Positions 36,304 to 45,272 of a stretch of 64,000 nt of DNA are shown here, piece after piece (the first letter of the stretch is position 1; every line of letters starts with the position of its first letter). Origin of the DNA: JAGVSV01 sp050952845 (GTDB taxonomy: Bacteria; Bacillota; Clostridia; Christensenellales; Aristaeellaceae); the NCBI GenBank assembly GCA_050952845.1, contig JBMNLP010000001.1, positions 992,001 through 1,056,000 on the forward strand, written 5' to 3'. A program made the position numbers and the translations under genes. Below the pieces are notes generated by a model. The model was not told where the DNA came from. It ran no database searches and saw only the letters and a list, made by a program, of their open reading frames with translations.

Positions 36304-36311
36304 GGTACAAT
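36304..36311 (+). promoter_or_regulatory. Probable extended -10 of queH
   Basis: The sequence TTATGGTACAAT ends at 36311 and is the same 12-base string found upstream of thrC. No clear -35 lies 16-18 bases upstream. The distance to the queH start leaves no room for a riboswitch. Confidence 0.45.
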
Positions 36312-36335
36312 ACGGGCATGACAGGAGGTGGTTGC

Positions 36336-36956
36336 ATGGCAAACCGTGAGAACGCCTGGCGCCTGATGGTGCGCGAGATGGAGAAGATTCCTTCCGATGC
36401 CAGGCCGCGTCTGCTGCTGCACGTCTGCTGCGCGCCGTGCAGCACAGCGGTGTTGGAGCTGCTGTGCCCGGTGTTTTATATAACCGTGTATTACGACAAC
36501 CCCAATATTGACACACCGGAGGAGTATGAAAAGCGCGCCCAGGAAGTCAGACGCTTCACGCTGGATAGCGCTTTTGACGCCGAAACCGTGGTGGCGCCGT
36601 ATGAGCCTGAGATGTATGATGCCGCTGTCGCGGGGTATGAGGACAGCCGCGAAGGCGGTCCCCGCTGTGAGCGGTGTTTCCGGCTGCGCCTTTTTAGAAG
36701 CGCAGCCTATGCCGCACAGAACAGGCATGACTGGTTCACGACGACGCTGACCATCAGCCCCATGAAAAACGCCGCGCTGCTCAACGCCATCGGCCAGGAA
36801 GCGGCAGCGCAATACAGCGTTAAATTCCTCCCGTCGGACTTCAAAAAGCGCGGGGGCTATCAGCGCTCGGTGGCGTTATCCCGGAAGTATGGCTTGTACC
36901 GCCAGAATTATTGCGGCTGCGTCCATTCCAGGCGCAGCCGTGCCAATGGGGCATAA
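36336..36956 (+). CDS. queH: Epoxyqueuosine reductase QueH
   Basis: A 206-residue QueH (former DUF208), the cobalamin-independent enzyme for the last step of queuosine formation in tRNA. Metal-binding cysteines lie in HVCCAPCS (C31, C32 and C35), RCERCF and YCGC near the C-terminus, and the SDFKKRGGYQRS segment is typical. The frame opens at 36318, but GGAGGTG lies inside that extension, so ATG 36336 is the start. It is convergent with the next gene, 5 bases apart. Confidence 0.95.
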   Translation: MANRENAWRLMVREMEKIPSDARPRLLLHVCCAPCSTAVLELLCPVFYITVYYDNPNIDTPEEYEKRAQEVRRFTLDSAFDAETVVAPYEPEMYDAAVAGYEDSREGGPRCERCFRLRLFRSAAYAAQNRHDWFTTTLTISPMKNAALLNAIGQEAAAQYSVKFLPSDFKKRGGYQRSVALSRKYGLYRQNYCGCVHSRRSRANGA

Positions 36957-36961
36957 CCAGA

Positions 36962-37996
36962 TCACCATTTGTTGGACACTTTTTCTGCAAAGCCCGTCAG
37001 GTTGCTGATGTTCAGCCGCGTGCTGCCATCCAACTGCGCCCAGCCCGAAAACCGGCCGAACACCTGGTGCTGAACCGAGCTGAGCAGCTTAAAATCGGTT
37101 TTATCATAGCGGTCAATGATGGGGTCAAAGCACAGGTTCAGCCTGTCCGCGTCATCTCTGATCCGCCAGGGGGACAGCCAGTCCTCCCGGCCGCCTTTCA
37201 TGGGGATGTCGAAGATGACCTGCTCTAACTTGTACGCCACGCCGCCATAGAACAGCATGTTTTCGGTTGCGGCGGAGGTGTCGCCAAAGCCATAGCCTAA
37301 GTTCATGCCAAAGGGCAGCCCGTCCACGATGCCGCTGGCCGATCCCCAGTACCAGGTGTTGTTGTATGTCCATACGCCGCGCCCCCAGTCCAGCGTGCCG
37401 AAACTGGAAGCGGGGGAGAAGATATACTCCTTTTCTCCGTGGATCACCCGTCCCTGGGCGGGCATGCAGTTGATTTTCTGGTTATAGTAGAATGCCCTGG
37501 GCTTGCCTGCAAACGGCGTCACGATGACCATGCTGTCCTGTTTTGGTTCAGACAGCACGATGTCAAATAGCAGCGGGTCGTTGGGGCCTGTAAAATCATA
37601 TATATGCCCGTATAGCTGTCGCTGCCCGTCTTCTGTTTTAAACGTCAGCTCATACCCCTTGCCGTGGGCGCGGACGCTGCCCGACTGTGATGTGGCGGGC
37701 AGCCCTTTTTTGCCCATGGGAAAAAAGCTCATGCGCGAGGCTGTATGCGTGCTGGGAACATCGAAATCCATCAGGCTGACGCTGTCCAGCCCCATGTAGC
37801 CGTTGTCAGCTACCGTCAGCGCGAGGGCAAACGAATCGCTCGCTACCAGATAATAATCCCATTCCTTGATGCGCCATTTGGGGGCCTTGATGCGTGCGCG
37901 GTCATATGTTTTGATCAGGCTGGTTGCGTAACCGGTTTCTATCAGGCGTCCGTCGTGGGCGTGCAGGCTGCCACGCTGCAGCATTCGGTACTGCAA
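36962..37996 (-). CDS. DUF2804 family protein
   Basis: A 344-residue soluble protein that matches the DUF2804 pattern: an N-terminal GSLHAHDGRLIETGYATSL, WRIKEWDYYLVAS, a middle WGRGVWTYNNTWYWGSASG and the C-terminal FGRFSGWAQLDGS. No biochemical function is established for this family; beta-rich folds related to lipocalin-like proteins have been suggested. Start TTG 37996 is taken because AAGGAG lies 8 bases before it; an ATG four codons later is less well placed. It is probably a single-gene unit. Confidence 0.85.
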   Translation of the reverse strand: MQYRMLQRGSLHAHDGRLIETGYATSLIKTYDRARIKAPKWRIKEWDYYLVASDSFALALTVADNGYMGLDSVSLMDFDVPSTHTASRMSFFPMGKKGLPATSQSGSVRAHGKGYELTFKTEDGQRQLYGHIYDFTGPNDPLLFDIVLSEPKQDSMVIVTPFAGKPRAFYYNQKINCMPAQGRVIHGEKEYIFSPASSFGTLDWGRGVWTYNNTWYWGSASGIVDGLPFGMNLGYGFGDTSAATENMLFYGGVAYKLEQVIFDIPMKGGREDWLSPWRIRDDADRLNLCFDPIIDRYDKTDFKLLSSVQHQVFGRFSGWAQLDGSTRLNISNLTGFAEKVSNKW

Positions 37997-38033
37997 TGCT
38001 TCATCTCCTTGTCATTTGGCATTTGATGAAATC

Positions 38034-38063
38034 ATTATAAATCAGGATGGATGATGCGGTCAA
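38034..38063 (-). promoter_or_regulatory. Promoter of the DUF2804 gene
   Basis: Minus strand: TTGACC (38063-38058), 18 bases, TATAAT (38039-38034). It lies about 40 bases upstream of the start codon. Confidence 0.8.
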
Positions 38064-38149
38064 ATGACGATGACTAGACGCCCTTTTGCATATGCGATTG
38101 CAATGCGCAATGCTGCAAAGAAACCGATCGATTTTTATAATGGAACATT

Positions 38150-38193
38150 GTGAAAACAAGAAACCGCCGACTTTTTCAATCCATCAGCGGTTT
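38150..38193 (-). terminator. Terminator after the tRNA pair
   Basis: AAACCGC (38161-38167) and GCGGTTT (38187-38193) form a 7-bp stem plus two inner pairs; in minus-strand direction it is followed by CTTGTTTTC. It begins just after the CCA end of tRNA-Arg. The stretch 38064-38149 between it and the DUF2804 promoter shows nothing else recognisable. Confidence 0.75.
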
Positions 38194-38197
38194 TCCT

Positions 38198-38274
38198 TGG
38201 CGCGCCTTAAGAGATTCGAACTCCTGACCTCTTGATTCGTAGTCAAGCACTCTATCCAGCTGAGCTAAAGGCGC
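38198..38274 (-). tRNA. tRNA-Arg (anticodon ACG)
   Basis: Minus strand, 77 bases with encoded CCA (38200-38198). Acceptor GCGCCTT/AAGGCGC with discriminator G, TAGCTC D-arm start, anticodon stem CTTGA/TCAAG with loop CTACGAA, T-arm around GTTCGAATC. It reads CGN arginine codons after A34 deamination. Confidence 0.97.
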
Positions 38275-38313
38275 AAACTCCAACCCTTTGCAATGCCGGC
38301 AAAGCATTGGAGA

Positions 38314-38390
38314 TGGTCTGGGTGGAGAGATTTGAACTCTCGGCCTCTTGAACCCCATTCAAGCACGCTACCAAGCTGCGCTACACCCAG
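38314..38390 (-). tRNA. tRNA-Pro (anticodon GGG)
   Basis: Minus strand, 77 bases with encoded CCA. Acceptor CTGGGTG/CACCCAG with the C1-G72 pair and A73 typical for proline, anticodon stem CTTGA/TCAAG and loop ATGGGGT. It precedes tRNA-Arg by 39 bases in the same transcript. Confidence 0.97.
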
Positions 38391-38401
38391 GCGCAAGGGT
38401 A

Positions 38402-38430
38402 ATACTAAAGCCTTGCACGCCGTTTGTCAA
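38402..38430 (-). promoter_or_regulatory. Promoter of tRNA-Pro and tRNA-Arg
   Basis: Minus strand: TTGACA (38430-38425), a 17-base spacer and TAGTAT (38407-38402), ending 12 bases before the first base of tRNA-Pro. Confidence 0.88.
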
Positions 38431-38473
38431 GCGTTTGCGCCGTTGATTTTTTGATGCTAATTTTTAGTATTTT

Positions 38474-38504
38474 TTGTCTGTCTGGGCGGCATGTATGGTA
38501 TACT
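38474..38504 (+). promoter_or_regulatory. Promoter of the uracil-type permease
   Basis: Extended -10 TGGTATACT at 38496-38504; a possible -35 TTGTCT at 38474-38479 with a 19-base spacer. It is divergent from the tRNA promoter, and the start codon lies about 83 bases downstream. Confidence 0.6.
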
Positions 38505-38587
38505 GTCGGCGCGCGCAGCAGATGCCTGGAGAATTGCCGGGTTGCACAACGGCGCGCGACACCAATGCGGATAAAAGGAGCAATGAC

Positions 38588-40012
38588 ATGGACGAACAAC
38601 ACAAGACGATCGGCTACCTGCCAGATGAGCGACCGACCACCGGCAAGCTGTTGCTGTACGCACTTCAGCAGGTGATCGTCATGTTTCCGGCGACGGTTAC
38701 AGTCGCGCTGATCACGGGGTTCCACGTATCCACCACCATTTTTGCCAGCGGCATCGCCACCGTTTGCTTCATCCTGATCACGGGGCGGAAGATCCCCATG
38801 TACTATGGCTCCAGCTTTGCATACCTGGCCGCCATTGGCAGCATGGTTGCCGCTGAAGCCACGTTGGAGCAGCAGGCTTTGCTTGAACAGATGGAACTGA
38901 TGGGCGCTACGCTGATTCTGCCTACCGAGCTGATATCCCAGGCACAGTTTGGCATCATCCTGTCGGGCCTGGTGTCCATTGCGGCAGGCTTTCTGATTAA
39001 ATGGGGTGGCATGCACCGGGTAGAAAAAATTCTGCCGGCATCGGTTACGGGCCCGGTGGCCATGATCATCGGGCTGACGCTGGCCGGCAATGCCATGGGG
39101 GATGCTGCGCCTGCAGCCGGCCAGTCCCAGGTGGTGTGGATCATTTCGCTGGTGACGCTGCTGTCCACGATCATCTATTCCAAAAAGCTCAAGGGCTTTT
39201 TAGGCCAGCTGCCGCTGCTGTTGGGCGCCGCGACCGGCTGCCTGACGGCATTGTTGGTGCTGCTGATCGGCGGGGAGAACTATTTCCGCGCTTTTCCTGC
39301 CGATTCTCTGGCGGCTTCTTCCTGGAAGTTAGGTGACGGCAGCATTTTCGCGCTGCCGGCTTTTTCGCTGCCTAAGGCGAACTGGGGGGCGGCACTGGCC
39401 ATCATGCCCATCGCCATTGCGACGATTCCGGAGTCCACAGCCCATATGTTCCAGTTAGACATATATGTCAATGACCTGGCTAAGAAAAAAGGCAGGGGAA
39501 GCTATGGCTTAGCGTCGATGCTGGACAGGAACCTCATTGGCGACGGCATCTGCGACATGATTTCCGGCTTCATCGGCGGCCCGGCCGGCACCAACTACGG
39601 TGAAAACATATCCACGATGGCCATCACCAGGGTGTTTTCAGTGCCGGTGATGCTGGCAGCCGGGGTGGTAGCCATGGTGATTTCCTGCTTCACGCCGCTG
39701 ATCCGCCTCATATACGCCATACCGACTGCCGTTATCGGCGGGCTGGAAATATACCTGTTCGGCGCTATCGCGGCGCAGGGCATCGCCATTCTCATCGACA
39801 AGAAAGCCAGCATGTTTGACGCCAAAAACATCGCCGTCATCGCCTGCATCATGACCATCGGTTTGGGTGTGCACTACCAGTTTAACGGCAACATTCCTTT
39901 CTTCGGCATGAACATACCGGCTGTTGCCGGCGCTGCCATTTTCGGCATCCTCCTCAACTTCATCCTCAGCATCGGGGAGCCGGACGCTGTCGCTGCAGAG
40001 GTGAAAAACTGA
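38588..40012 (+). CDS. uraA: Uracil permease family transporter (NCS2)
   Basis: A 474-residue protein with about 12-14 membrane helices of the NCS2 nucleobase/cation symporter family. The segment PAGTNYGENISTMAITRVFS closely follows the UraA-type substrate and proton site around the YGEN glutamate. It probably imports uracil, although xanthine or other bases cannot be excluded. ATG 38588 follows AAAAGGAGC; the frame is open further upstream. No pyrimidine-gene neighbour is present. Confidence 0.85.
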   Translation: MDEQHKTIGYLPDERPTTGKLLLYALQQVIVMFPATVTVALITGFHVSTTIFASGIATVCFILITGRKIPMYYGSSFAYLAAIGSMVAAEATLEQQALLEQMELMGATLILPTELISQAQFGIILSGLVSIAAGFLIKWGGMHRVEKILPASVTGPVAMIIGLTLAGNAMGDAAPAAGQSQVVWIISLVTLLSTIIYSKKLKGFLGQLPLLLGAATGCLTALLVLLIGGENYFRAFPADSLAASSWKLGDGSIFALPAFSLPKANWGAALAIMPIAIATIPESTAHMFQLDIYVNDLAKKKGRGSYGLASMLDRNLIGDGICDMISGFIGGPAGTNYGENISTMAITRVFSVPVMLAAGVVAMVISCFTPLIRLIYAIPTAVIGGLEIYLFGAIAAQGIAILIDKKASMFDAKNIAVIACIMTIGLGVHYQFNGNIPFFGMNIPAVAGAAIFGILLNFILSIGEPDAVAAEVKN

Positions 40013-40084
40013 CATATGCCGGTTCTTACCCTGCATGAAGGGGGCTTTTGGGGCGTTTTAAAGCTGTTTTCAGCAATCTCGTCC

Positions 40085-40113
40085 TTTACAATTGCAGAAT
40101 GATGGTTTATACT
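40085..40113 (+). promoter_or_regulatory. Promoter of the opp operon
   Basis: TTTACA (40085-40090), a 17-base spacer and TATACT (40108-40113). The 5' leader to the first gene is about 75 bases. Confidence 0.8.
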
Positions 40114-40194
40114 TAATGGCAAAGGGAAAGTTTACCGAAATGGCATTCGTTTCCTAAAACATCGGACAGCCGATGAAAAAATGGAGGATAAAGC

Positions 40195-42606
40195 ATGAAG
40201 AAACACGTATCGATCCTGATGGCGTTGGTCATGGCGCTGAGCCTGTTGGGCAGCCTGGCCATCGCCGAAGAAGCCCCCGCCATTCCCGATGATGGCAAGC
40301 AGTACACTTACCAGTCCTATATGGGCGCCAGCCCCATCAACTGGAACCCGCATGCCTGGGAGATGTCCAACGAGAACACCTTGATGGGTTACATCGAAGC
40401 GCCGTTTGTGGATACCACCATCGCCGAGGACGGCGTCAACTTTGAGTGGATCTACGAGCTGGCCACTGCCGTCACCGACGTCACGGCTGATTTTGCCGAG
40501 AAGGAAAAGTTCGGCATCCCCGCCGACGCCACCGAGCACTGGGTGTATCAGATTGATATCAATCCCCTGGCCAAGTGGGACGACGGCACGCCCATTAACG
40601 CCGATACCCTGGTGTACTCCATGAAGACGCTGCTGGACCCGGCGATGAAAAACTACCGCTCCAACTCCTACACCGATGGCACCACTGCCATTAAAAACGC
40701 GAAGGCTTACTTTGAGAACGACAAGGTCGGCCAGATCAAATACGCTGATGTGTCTTCCAAAGAAGGTTATGCTGACGTGGCTGATGCCGACATGCAGTTT
40801 TCGCTGACCGAGAAGGTTGTGTTCTTTGATAATGCTGCCAAAGCCTACTATGAGGGCGGCTATGCCGACTACTTCAAGGCGGAGGACGGCACCGACCTGT
40901 ACGCCAAGTATGTTGTGGAAGGCGCCGACGCCTGGCTGCCCCTCACCGAGGAAGCCAAGGCCGATCTGCTGGTCATCGCCAAAGCCTTTGGTGATGACAA
41001 CGAGGAAGCCTACAAGGAGTTTGCCCGCTATCAGACCGGCATCTATGAGGAAACCCCCTGGGAGATGGTCGGCCTGATCAAAACCGGCGAATACTCCGTG
41101 CAGTACATTCTGGAAACCAAGGAAGTCATGTTCTACATGCTGTCCAGCCTTACCAGCCCGTGGATTGTCCACGAGGGCCTGTATGAAGCCGGCAAGGAAA
41201 CCATTGAAGGCCTGGTCGCCACCAACTACGGCACCAGCAAGGAAACCTACAGCGCTACCGGCCCCTACCGCATCGCCAGCTTTGAGGTGGACAAGCAGAT
41301 CGTGCTGGAGCGCAACCCCTACTGGTTTGGCTATCACGACGGCAACCACGAAGGCCAGTACATGACGGACACCATTAAGATCGACATCATCGGCGAGCAC
41401 ACCACCGCATTGCTGCTGTTCAACCAGGGCAAGCTGGATGAAGTCAGCCTGACCGGCGATGACATGGCCATCTACCGCATGTCCGACTATCTGTTGAAGA
41501 CCGATCTGACCTATACATTCCGCTATATCTTTGCCACGAGCCTGGAATCCCTCACGGCGCTGGAGGAGGAAGCCAACGATGGCGCCAACAAAAAGGTGCT
41601 GTCCTACCGCGACTTCCGCAAAGCCCTGTCGCTGGCTATCGACCGCAACAAGCTGACTGCGGAGGGCACCGCCGGCTTTAAGCCTGCCTACTACCTGTTG
41701 AACTACCTGTACTACTATGACATCGCCAACAACACAGAGAGTCAGTACCGTAATACCACCGAGGCCAAGGAAGCGGTGCTGCGCCTGTATGGCATCGAGT
41801 ATGGCGAGGGCAAGCAGTACGCCGACGTGGACGCCGCGTTCGATTCCGTCACCGGCTATGACGTGGAGGAAGCGCGCGCCCTGTTCCAGAGCGTTTATGA
41901 GCAGGCCATTGCCGACGGCAACTACACCGATGGCCAGGCCATCAACATCAACTGCATGGCATCCGCTGCCGAAGCCATGACGCCCGATGACACCCGCCAG
42001 CAGGACCTGATGAATGAGTTCGCTGCCGAGGCCACCAAGGGCACCGGCTTTGAAGGCAAAATCAATTTCAAGTTCTCCACCGGCTCCAAGACCCGCTATG
42101 AAGATGTCGCTGCCGGCAAGGTTGAGATGATCCGCGGCGCGTGGGGCGGCGCTGCCTTCTATCCCTTCAGCACCATCCGCGTCTACTGCGAGCCGGACTA
42201 CATGGGCGGTATGGAGAAGATCCACGAGTCCAACGGCTGGGATCCCACCAAGGAAACCTTGAAGATCACCTACGACTTCAACAAGGACGGCACCGAGGAA
42301 GAGCTGGAGAAGACCCTGCAGGATTGGGCCAAGGCCATGAACGGCACAGGCGAATACGCAGCCGATCCTGACGCCTGCATGGTGATCCTGTCCAACCTGG
42401 AAACCGCCATCCTGTCCAGCTACCAGTGTATCCCCTGGGGCACGGATGTCGACGTCTCGATCCGTTCCCAGAAGATCGAATATGCGACATATGACTACAA
42501 TATCATGTATGCCTATGGCGGACTCCGTCTGATGACATTCAACTACGACGACGCCGAGTGGGAAGCCTATGTGGCCGAACAGGGCGGCACGCTGAACTAC
42601 GAGTAA
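40195..42606 (+). CDS. Oligopeptide-type ABC substrate-binding protein, oversized
   Basis: An 803-residue family-5 extracellular solute-binding protein; typical members have 520-600 residues. A signal peptide (residues 1-24, ending LAIAEE) has no lipobox cysteine. Family features are WDDGTPINADTLVYSMKTLLDP near residue 125, TGPYRIASFEVDKQIVLERNPYW near 355, and FRKALSLAIDRNKL near 475. The extra length lies in acidic segments between these. It delivers peptides or similar ligands to the permease encoded downstream. GGAGGATAAAGC precedes the ATG. Confidence 0.9.
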   Translation: MKKHVSILMALVMALSLLGSLAIAEEAPAIPDDGKQYTYQSYMGASPINWNPHAWEMSNENTLMGYIEAPFVDTTIAEDGVNFEWIYELATAVTDVTADFAEKEKFGIPADATEHWVYQIDINPLAKWDDGTPINADTLVYSMKTLLDPAMKNYRSNSYTDGTTAIKNAKAYFENDKVGQIKYADVSSKEGYADVADADMQFSLTEKVVFFDNAAKAYYEGGYADYFKAEDGTDLYAKYVVEGADAWLPLTEEAKADLLVIAKAFGDDNEEAYKEFARYQTGIYEETPWEMVGLIKTGEYSVQYILETKEVMFYMLSSLTSPWIVHEGLYEAGKETIEGLVATNYGTSKETYSATGPYRIASFEVDKQIVLERNPYWFGYHDGNHEGQYMTDTIKIDIIGEHTTALLLFNQGKLDEVSLTGDDMAIYRMSDYLLKTDLTYTFRYIFATSLESLTALEEEANDGANKKVLSYRDFRKALSLAIDRNKLTAEGTAGFKPAYYLLNYLYYYDIANNTESQYRNTTEAKEAVLRLYGIEYGEGKQYADVDAAFDSVTGYDVEEARALFQSVYEQAIADGNYTDGQAININCMASAAEAMTPDDTRQQDLMNEFAAEATKGTGFEGKINFKFSTGSKTRYEDVAAGKVEMIRGAWGGAAFYPFSTIRVYCEPDYMGGMEKIHESNGWDPTKETLKITYDFNKDGTEEELEKTLQDWAKAMNGTGEYAADPDACMVILSNLETAILSSYQCIPWGTDVDVSIRSQKIEYATYDYNIMYAYGGLRLMTFNYDDAEWEAYVAEQGGTLNYE

Positions 42607-42626
42607 TCCCTAATAGCATTTGGCAC

Positions 42627-42659
42627 TTGGCTGCGGGGCGGCAAACGCCCCGCAGCCAA
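42627..42659 (+). promoter_or_regulatory. Perfect 14-bp intercistronic hairpin
   Basis: TTGGCTGCGGGGCG (42627-42640) and CGCCCCGCAGCCAA (42646-42659), loop GCAAA. No T-run follows (TGCATACTTATTTT). It lies 20 bases after the binding-protein stop and before the permease genes, where it can protect the upstream mRNA from 3' decay or end part of the transcripts. Confidence 0.85.
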
Positions 42660-42753
42660 TGCATACTTATTTTAGCCAACGTTCCTTGTTGCCACGGATC
42701 ATGGCAGGAAGCTGTGCCGCGGTAATCATTTGCAGGAAGGTATATCAACCGAT

Positions 42754-43722
42754 ATGTATATGTTCAAATACGTGATGAAACGGATTGCGTTGATGCTGTT
42801 TGTGTTTTTCATCATCATGACCATCTGTTTCGTGCTGATCAAAATGCTTGAGCCCGAGATGCCCATGATGGGTGCGCAGGCCAACCTGGAGCGCGCCCGG
42901 CGCGAAGCCCTGGGCTACAACAAGCCGATCATGGTGCAATACGGCATTTACCTCACGAATATATTCACCGAATGGGATTGGGGCACTTCCTGGAAAATCG
43001 ATTACATGAAGCCTGTTGGCAGCGTCATCGCCCAGCGGTTGCCGCCGACCGTGCTGTTGAACGTCTATTCGCTGATCTTTTCGATCCCCTTAGGCGTTGT
43101 GTTTGGGATTTACGCTGCGCTGAAGAAGAACAAATGGCAGGATCAGGCCATCTCCACCCTTGTCATGCTGTTTGTTTCAGTGCCCAGCTATGTATATGCT
43201 TTTCTGGTTCAATACTTTTTAGGGTTTAAACTGGGCTGGTTTCCGCTGACTGTGTCTTCGCTATATGACGCAGGTGACAGCTGGACCAGCTGGACCATGG
43301 TGACCTCCATGGTGCTGCCGGTGATGGCCATGTCCTTTTCCACCATCGCCGGGCTGACGCGGTTCACCCGTGCCGAGCTGACCGAGGCGCTGACCAGCGA
43401 ATACATGCTGCTGGCCCGCACCAAGGGGCTGACCAGGGCGCAGGCTACCAGCCGCCACGCGCTGCGCAACGCCATGGTGCCGATACTGCCTTCCATCCTG
43501 GCGATGATCATGGGCGTGTTTGCAGGGTCCATGGTCATCGAGAGGATTTTTTCCGTCAATGGCATTGGTCAGCTGTATGTCCAGTCCATCAAGATGTATG
43601 ACTACGATGTGTTCATGGCGGATTCCATGTTTTACACCATCATCGGGCTGTCATCCACGATCATTGTCGATATCAGCTACGGATTCCTTGATCCGCGCAT
43701 TAGAATGGGGGCGAGCAAATGA
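42754..43722 (+). CDS. oppB: Oligopeptide ABC transporter permease, OppB-like
   Basis: A 322-residue inner-membrane permease with six predicted helices. It has the OppB N-terminal helix, WGTSWKIDYMKPVGSVIAQRLPPT, and the EAA loop with EYMLLARTKGLTRAQATSRHALRNAM before the last two helices. The frame is open from 42730, with AGGAAGG at 42734-42740; ATG 42754 is chosen, ATG 42760 is possible. It ends with an ATGA overlap with oppC. Confidence 0.93.
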   Translation: MYMFKYVMKRIALMLFVFFIIMTICFVLIKMLEPEMPMMGAQANLERARREALGYNKPIMVQYGIYLTNIFTEWDWGTSWKIDYMKPVGSVIAQRLPPTVLLNVYSLIFSIPLGVVFGIYAALKKNKWQDQAISTLVMLFVSVPSYVYAFLVQYFLGFKLGWFPLTVSSLYDAGDSWTSWTMVTSMVLPVMAMSFSTIAGLTRFTRAELTEALTSEYMLLARTKGLTRAQATSRHALRNAMVPILPSILAMIMGVFAGSMVIERIFSVNGIGQLYVQSIKMYDYDVFMADSMFYTIIGLSSTIIVDISYGFLDPRIRMGASK

Positions 43723-45272
43723 GCCATTTTGACCCCGCGAACATACCGCAGGAAAAGTTTAGCTTCGCGCAGATCGACGAGCGCCTGTTCGATAAAAAGT
43801 TTGAAACCAAGCCCATCGGGTATTTCCGGGATGCCTGGCTGCGCTTCAAACGCAACAAAGGCTCGGTGGTGGCGGCGATCATCATCCTGCTAATCGTGCT
43901 GTACGGCTTGCTGGTGCCGTTTTTCAGCTTGTATCAGGTGTCGGATTCTGACGGCAAATACGCCAAGATGCGTCCCAAAAGCTCCCTGCTGATGCAGATC
44001 GGCATTGCCGACGGCAATTACCAAAAAACGCTGAACGACAGGTTTTATATCTACCTGCAGGCCATCGGCATGGGCATCATGGATACAGAGGGCGCTGGCG
44101 GCATATCATGGGAGGACGGTTCAAAAGCTGAGCAAAACCCCATCGTCAGCCTGGGCGAGACGTTTAAACGGCAGGGCAGGGACTACCGCATAGCCAGCGT
44201 GGATTCCTACTACGAGGTGGGCTTCCAGTATCTGAACATCACCCGCCAGGAGCTGGACAATATCCTCGCCTGGCAGGAGGAATCGGGCCTGCAGGTGGTG
44301 TACCCGATGGTGGACACCGCCAGCAAATGGTGCGATACCGGCAACGCGCATGACGCCAATTTCTGGTACCGGCACGCAGCGAACTCGTCGCCCGTCAACG
44401 AGAAGGGCAAGCGCATGGATTTTGACGACGTGGTGGCATCCGGTCTGGTTGACAACTACCTGCGCGATCAGGACGGCAACATCCTGTACTATGCGCAGAA
44501 GGACAGGAATATGATCCAGGTGCGCGTGCTGTACTACAACTACTTCTTATACCGCAATGGGTATGAACCGCTGCACCCGATGGGCACGGATGCCCAGGGC
44601 TATGACATCATGGTGAGGCTGGCGCACGGCATCCGCGTTTCGCTGCTGCTGGCGGTATCGGTGTCGATGATCAACCTGACCATTGGGGCTATATACGGCG
44701 CCATCGAAGGCTATTACGGCGGCTGGGTCGACTTGGTCATGGAGCGCGTGACTGATATATTGAGCGGCATTCCGTTCATGGTGGTGGCGACGCTGTTTCA
44801 GCTGCACCTGGTGATCCCGGGCAAGGTGTCGCCGCTTGTCGGCCTGCTGTACGCCTTTGTGCTGACGGGATGGATATCCACAGCCTACCGCGTTCGCACG
44901 CAGTTTTACCGCTTCAAGGGGCAGGAGTACGTGCTGGCAGCAAGGACGCTGGGCGCCAGGGACAGGCGCATCATGTTCCGGCATATCTTCCCCAACGCCC
45001 TGGGCACCATCATCACTTCCTCAGTGCTGGTCATTCCCGGCGTCATACTGACCGAATCCATTCTGTCGTACCTGGGCATTGTCAACTTTAACTCCCAGAC
45101 GACAACATCGCTGGGTACGATGCTGGGCAACGGGCAGGGTTACCTGTCTACCGACCCGCACATCATCTTTTTCCCGGCGCTGGTGATATCGCTGCTGATG
45201 CTGTCGTTCAACTTGTTTGGCAACGGTTTGCGCGACGCGTTCAACCCATCGCTGCGAGGTGCCGAAGAATGA
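43719..45272 (+). CDS. oppC: Oligopeptide ABC transporter permease, OppC-like, with large external insertion
   Basis: A 517-residue permease; OppC proteins usually have about 300. Helix 1 is near residues 46-68. About 200 extra residues follow (70-280) before the canonical start of the permease core, HPMGTDAQGYDIMVRLAHGIR near 286. By topology the insertion faces outside, where the binding protein docks. The EAA loop (EYVLAARTLGARDRRIMFRHIFPNAL) is intact. ATGA overlaps couple it to oppB and oppD. Confidence 0.92.
   Translation: MSHFDPANIPQEKFSFAQIDERLFDKKFETKPIGYFRDAWLRFKRNKGSVVAAIIILLIVLYGLLVPFFSLYQVSDSDGKYAKMRPKSSLLMQIGIADGNYQKTLNDRFYIYLQAIGMGIMDTEGAGGISWEDGSKAEQNPIVSLGETFKRQGRDYRIASVDSYYEVGFQYLNITRQELDNILAWQEESGLQVVYPMVDTASKWCDTGNAHDANFWYRHAANSSPVNEKGKRMDFDDVVASGLVDNYLRDQDGNILYYAQKDRNMIQVRVLYYNYFLYRNGYEPLHPMGTDAQGYDIMVRLAHGIRVSLLLAVSVSMINLTIGAIYGAIEGYYGGWVDLVMERVTDILSGIPFMVVATLFQLHLVIPGKVSPLVGLLYAFVLTGWISTAYRVRTQFYRFKGQEYVLAARTLGARDRRIMFRHIFPNALGTIITSSVLVIPGVILTESILSYLGIVNFNSQTTTSLGTMLGNGQGYLSTDPHIIFFPALVISLLMLSFNLFGNGLRDAFNPSLRGAEE

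Noticed and set aside
38505..38560. GC-rich dyad GTC-GCGCGC with GCGCGC-GAC upstream of the uracil permease, considered as a riboswitch or PyrR-type leader
   Set aside because: The left arm lies at or before the predicted transcription start, so the RNA could not form the helix, and no PyrR-binding consensus was seen.
40013..40084. Possible terminator after the permease (CCCT/AGGG near 40030, GCTG/CAGC near 40063)
   Set aside because: Stems of four pairs with no proper T-run; too weak to call.
40132..42225. A 697-codon open frame on the minus strand opposite the oligopeptide-binding protein gene
   Set aside because: It mirrors the codon pattern of the real gene, has no ribosome site and no recognisable protein motif. 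High GC at third positions makes such antisense frames common here.
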